Assembly (NCBI GenBank): GCA_902785705.1
Contig: CACZZN010000001.1
Span: 124,001-188,000, forward strand
From: an uncultured Veillonellaceae bacterium
GTDB lineage: Bacteria > Bacillota > Negativicutes > Selenomonadales > Selenomonadaceae
Reading direction: 5' to 3'
DNA: 64,000 bases
Below are positions 63,417 to 64,000 of the stretch, piece by piece. The position numbers and the translations under genes were made by a program. Under the pieces are notes generated by a model, which was not told the DNA's origin, made no database searches, and worked only from the letters and a program-made list of their open reading frames with translations. How positions within the stretch are numbered: position 1 is the stretch's first letter; each line of letters starts with the position of its first letter.

Positions 63417-64000
63417 GGCAGACGAACCCCCTCCACATACCAATCCAACTGATCAAACAGCACCTTGTCGGAAAGATTCTCGCCTTCCGCTGCGCGCAGA
63501 TTTCCCTGCTGATCGTAGATCGGGCCATAAAACACATCCTTCTCACCCTTCACGATCTCGTCCTTCTCCGCCTGCACCATGCGTACGATTTCCTCATCGC
63601 AACGCCCGGAAAGCGGTGCCAAATCCACGATTCCCGTTTCCATACCGACCAGATAGCTCCTGCCGGACAGCCGTCCCTGAATCGCCTCGCGCAGGTATCT
63701 GGAATACAGCGTATCCCAGTTCCATATGGTAGCCGTCAGCAGTATGTCCTCGTACTCCGGGTTCCGGACATTGCACCCAATGGCCTGGATTCCGTGCGCC
63801 CGCGCGATTTGAAGCGGTCCGTAGGTATCCAGATGCATGCTGATAACGTCGATTTCTGGTACCTGCGACAAAAGTTCCTCCGTTGCAATCTTCGCCTGCT
63901 CGTCATCGCTCCACGAACCCGTATATTTCACATAGACCACGGCATCCGGGTCGGCATGCCGGGCTCCCAACGCAAACGCATCAATGCCGCGGATGACCTC
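63413..64000 (-). CDS. BMP-family ligand-binding protein (C-terminal part; runs off the right edge)
   Basis: The last 195 residues are present; the 5' end is beyond the window. It reads GIDAFALGARHADPDAVVYVKYTGSW and parallels SINAFAIGAREANPQAE of the next gene, then LDTYGPLQIARAHGIQAIG, and ends DQLDWYVEGVRLP like MDWYVEGVRF. It is therefore a tandem paralogue of the BMP gene at 62295-63416. Together they form the 5' end of the signalling cluster. Confidence 0.85.
   Translation of the reverse strand, partial: EVIRGIDAFALGARHADPDAVVYVKYTGSWSDDEQAKIATEELLSQVPEIDVISMHLDTYGPLQIARAHGIQAIGCNVRNPEYEDILLTATIWNWDTLYSRYLREAIQGRLSGRSYLVGMETGIVDLAPLSGRCDEEIVRMVQAEKDEIVKGEKDVFYGPIYDQQGNLRAAEGENLSDKVLFDQLDWYVEGVRLP

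Overview
The window looks like the chromosome of a diderm (outer-membrane-bearing) Firmicute of the Negativicutes, most likely a Selenomonas-like member of the Selenomonadaceae. This rests on moderately high GC, a Firmicutes-type gene set (CIRCE/HrcA heat-shock operon, FloA/NfeD, TelA/XpaC, CoaX, SpoVD/FtsI-like PBP with a PASTA domain, c-di-AMP riboswitch), a pyruvate:ferredoxin oxidoreductase typical of anaerobes, and a secretin, which needs an outer membrane. The genus is inference. Almost every gene is on the minus strand; only deoD, a LysR regulator and tRNA-Pro are on the plus strand. The large plus-strand open frames are antisense shadows of minus-strand genes.

Layout. 1-6.1 kb: 5' part of dhaM, a MITE-like repeat, a class B penicillin-binding protein, telA, an xpaC-TM2 gene and an SH3/NlpC-P60-like protein whose catalytic Cys is replaced by Ala. 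6.1-13 kb: a run sbcD-sbcC-NYN/OST-HTH gene-htrA-rlmH. 13-15.5 kb: a c-di-AMP riboswitch with an active-site-intact NlpC/P60 hydrolase, RNase P RNA, and deoD. 15.5-20 kb: M18 aminopeptidase, then birA-coaX-dusB, and a small promoter-hairpin unit. 20-24 kb: an operon of exported carboxymuconolactone-decarboxylase-like protein, MATE transporter and exported cupin, divergent from a LysR regulator with a palindrome over its -35 box. 24-30 kb: ftsH, a chemoreceptor, a receiver-CheX fusion and a stand-alone CheX. 30-37 kb: hrcA-grpE-dnaK-dnaJ behind a perfect CIRCE, then nfeD-floA-hypothetical. 37-45 kb: tRNA-Pro, a two-component system with an OPT transporter, a TA-flanked MITE, and PFOR. 45-49.5 kb: pilP-like/pilQ-like pair, a LuxR-type response regulator and a DUF6765-like protein. 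49.6-54.5 kb: sugar-phosphate genes pgi, phosphomannomutase/phosphoglucomutase and pgcA. 54.5-64 kb: a dense signalling cluster of two tandem BMP-family binding proteins, a hybrid histidine kinase with Hpt domain, a kinase-less membrane sensor, a GHKL sensor kinase and two GGDEF proteins.

The best candidate for an undescribed system is this last cluster. The first five genes overlap one another, so they are probably made together. A BMP-type ligand sensor outside the membrane, a phosphorelay kinase, two related membrane sensors and two diguanylate cyclases suggest ligand-controlled phosphorelay and c-di-GMP signalling, with no ABC transporter in sight. Other notable items are two short group IIC intron 5' fragments, each directly behind a Rho-independent terminator, two repeat families, and the Cys-to-Ala NlpC/P60 protein.
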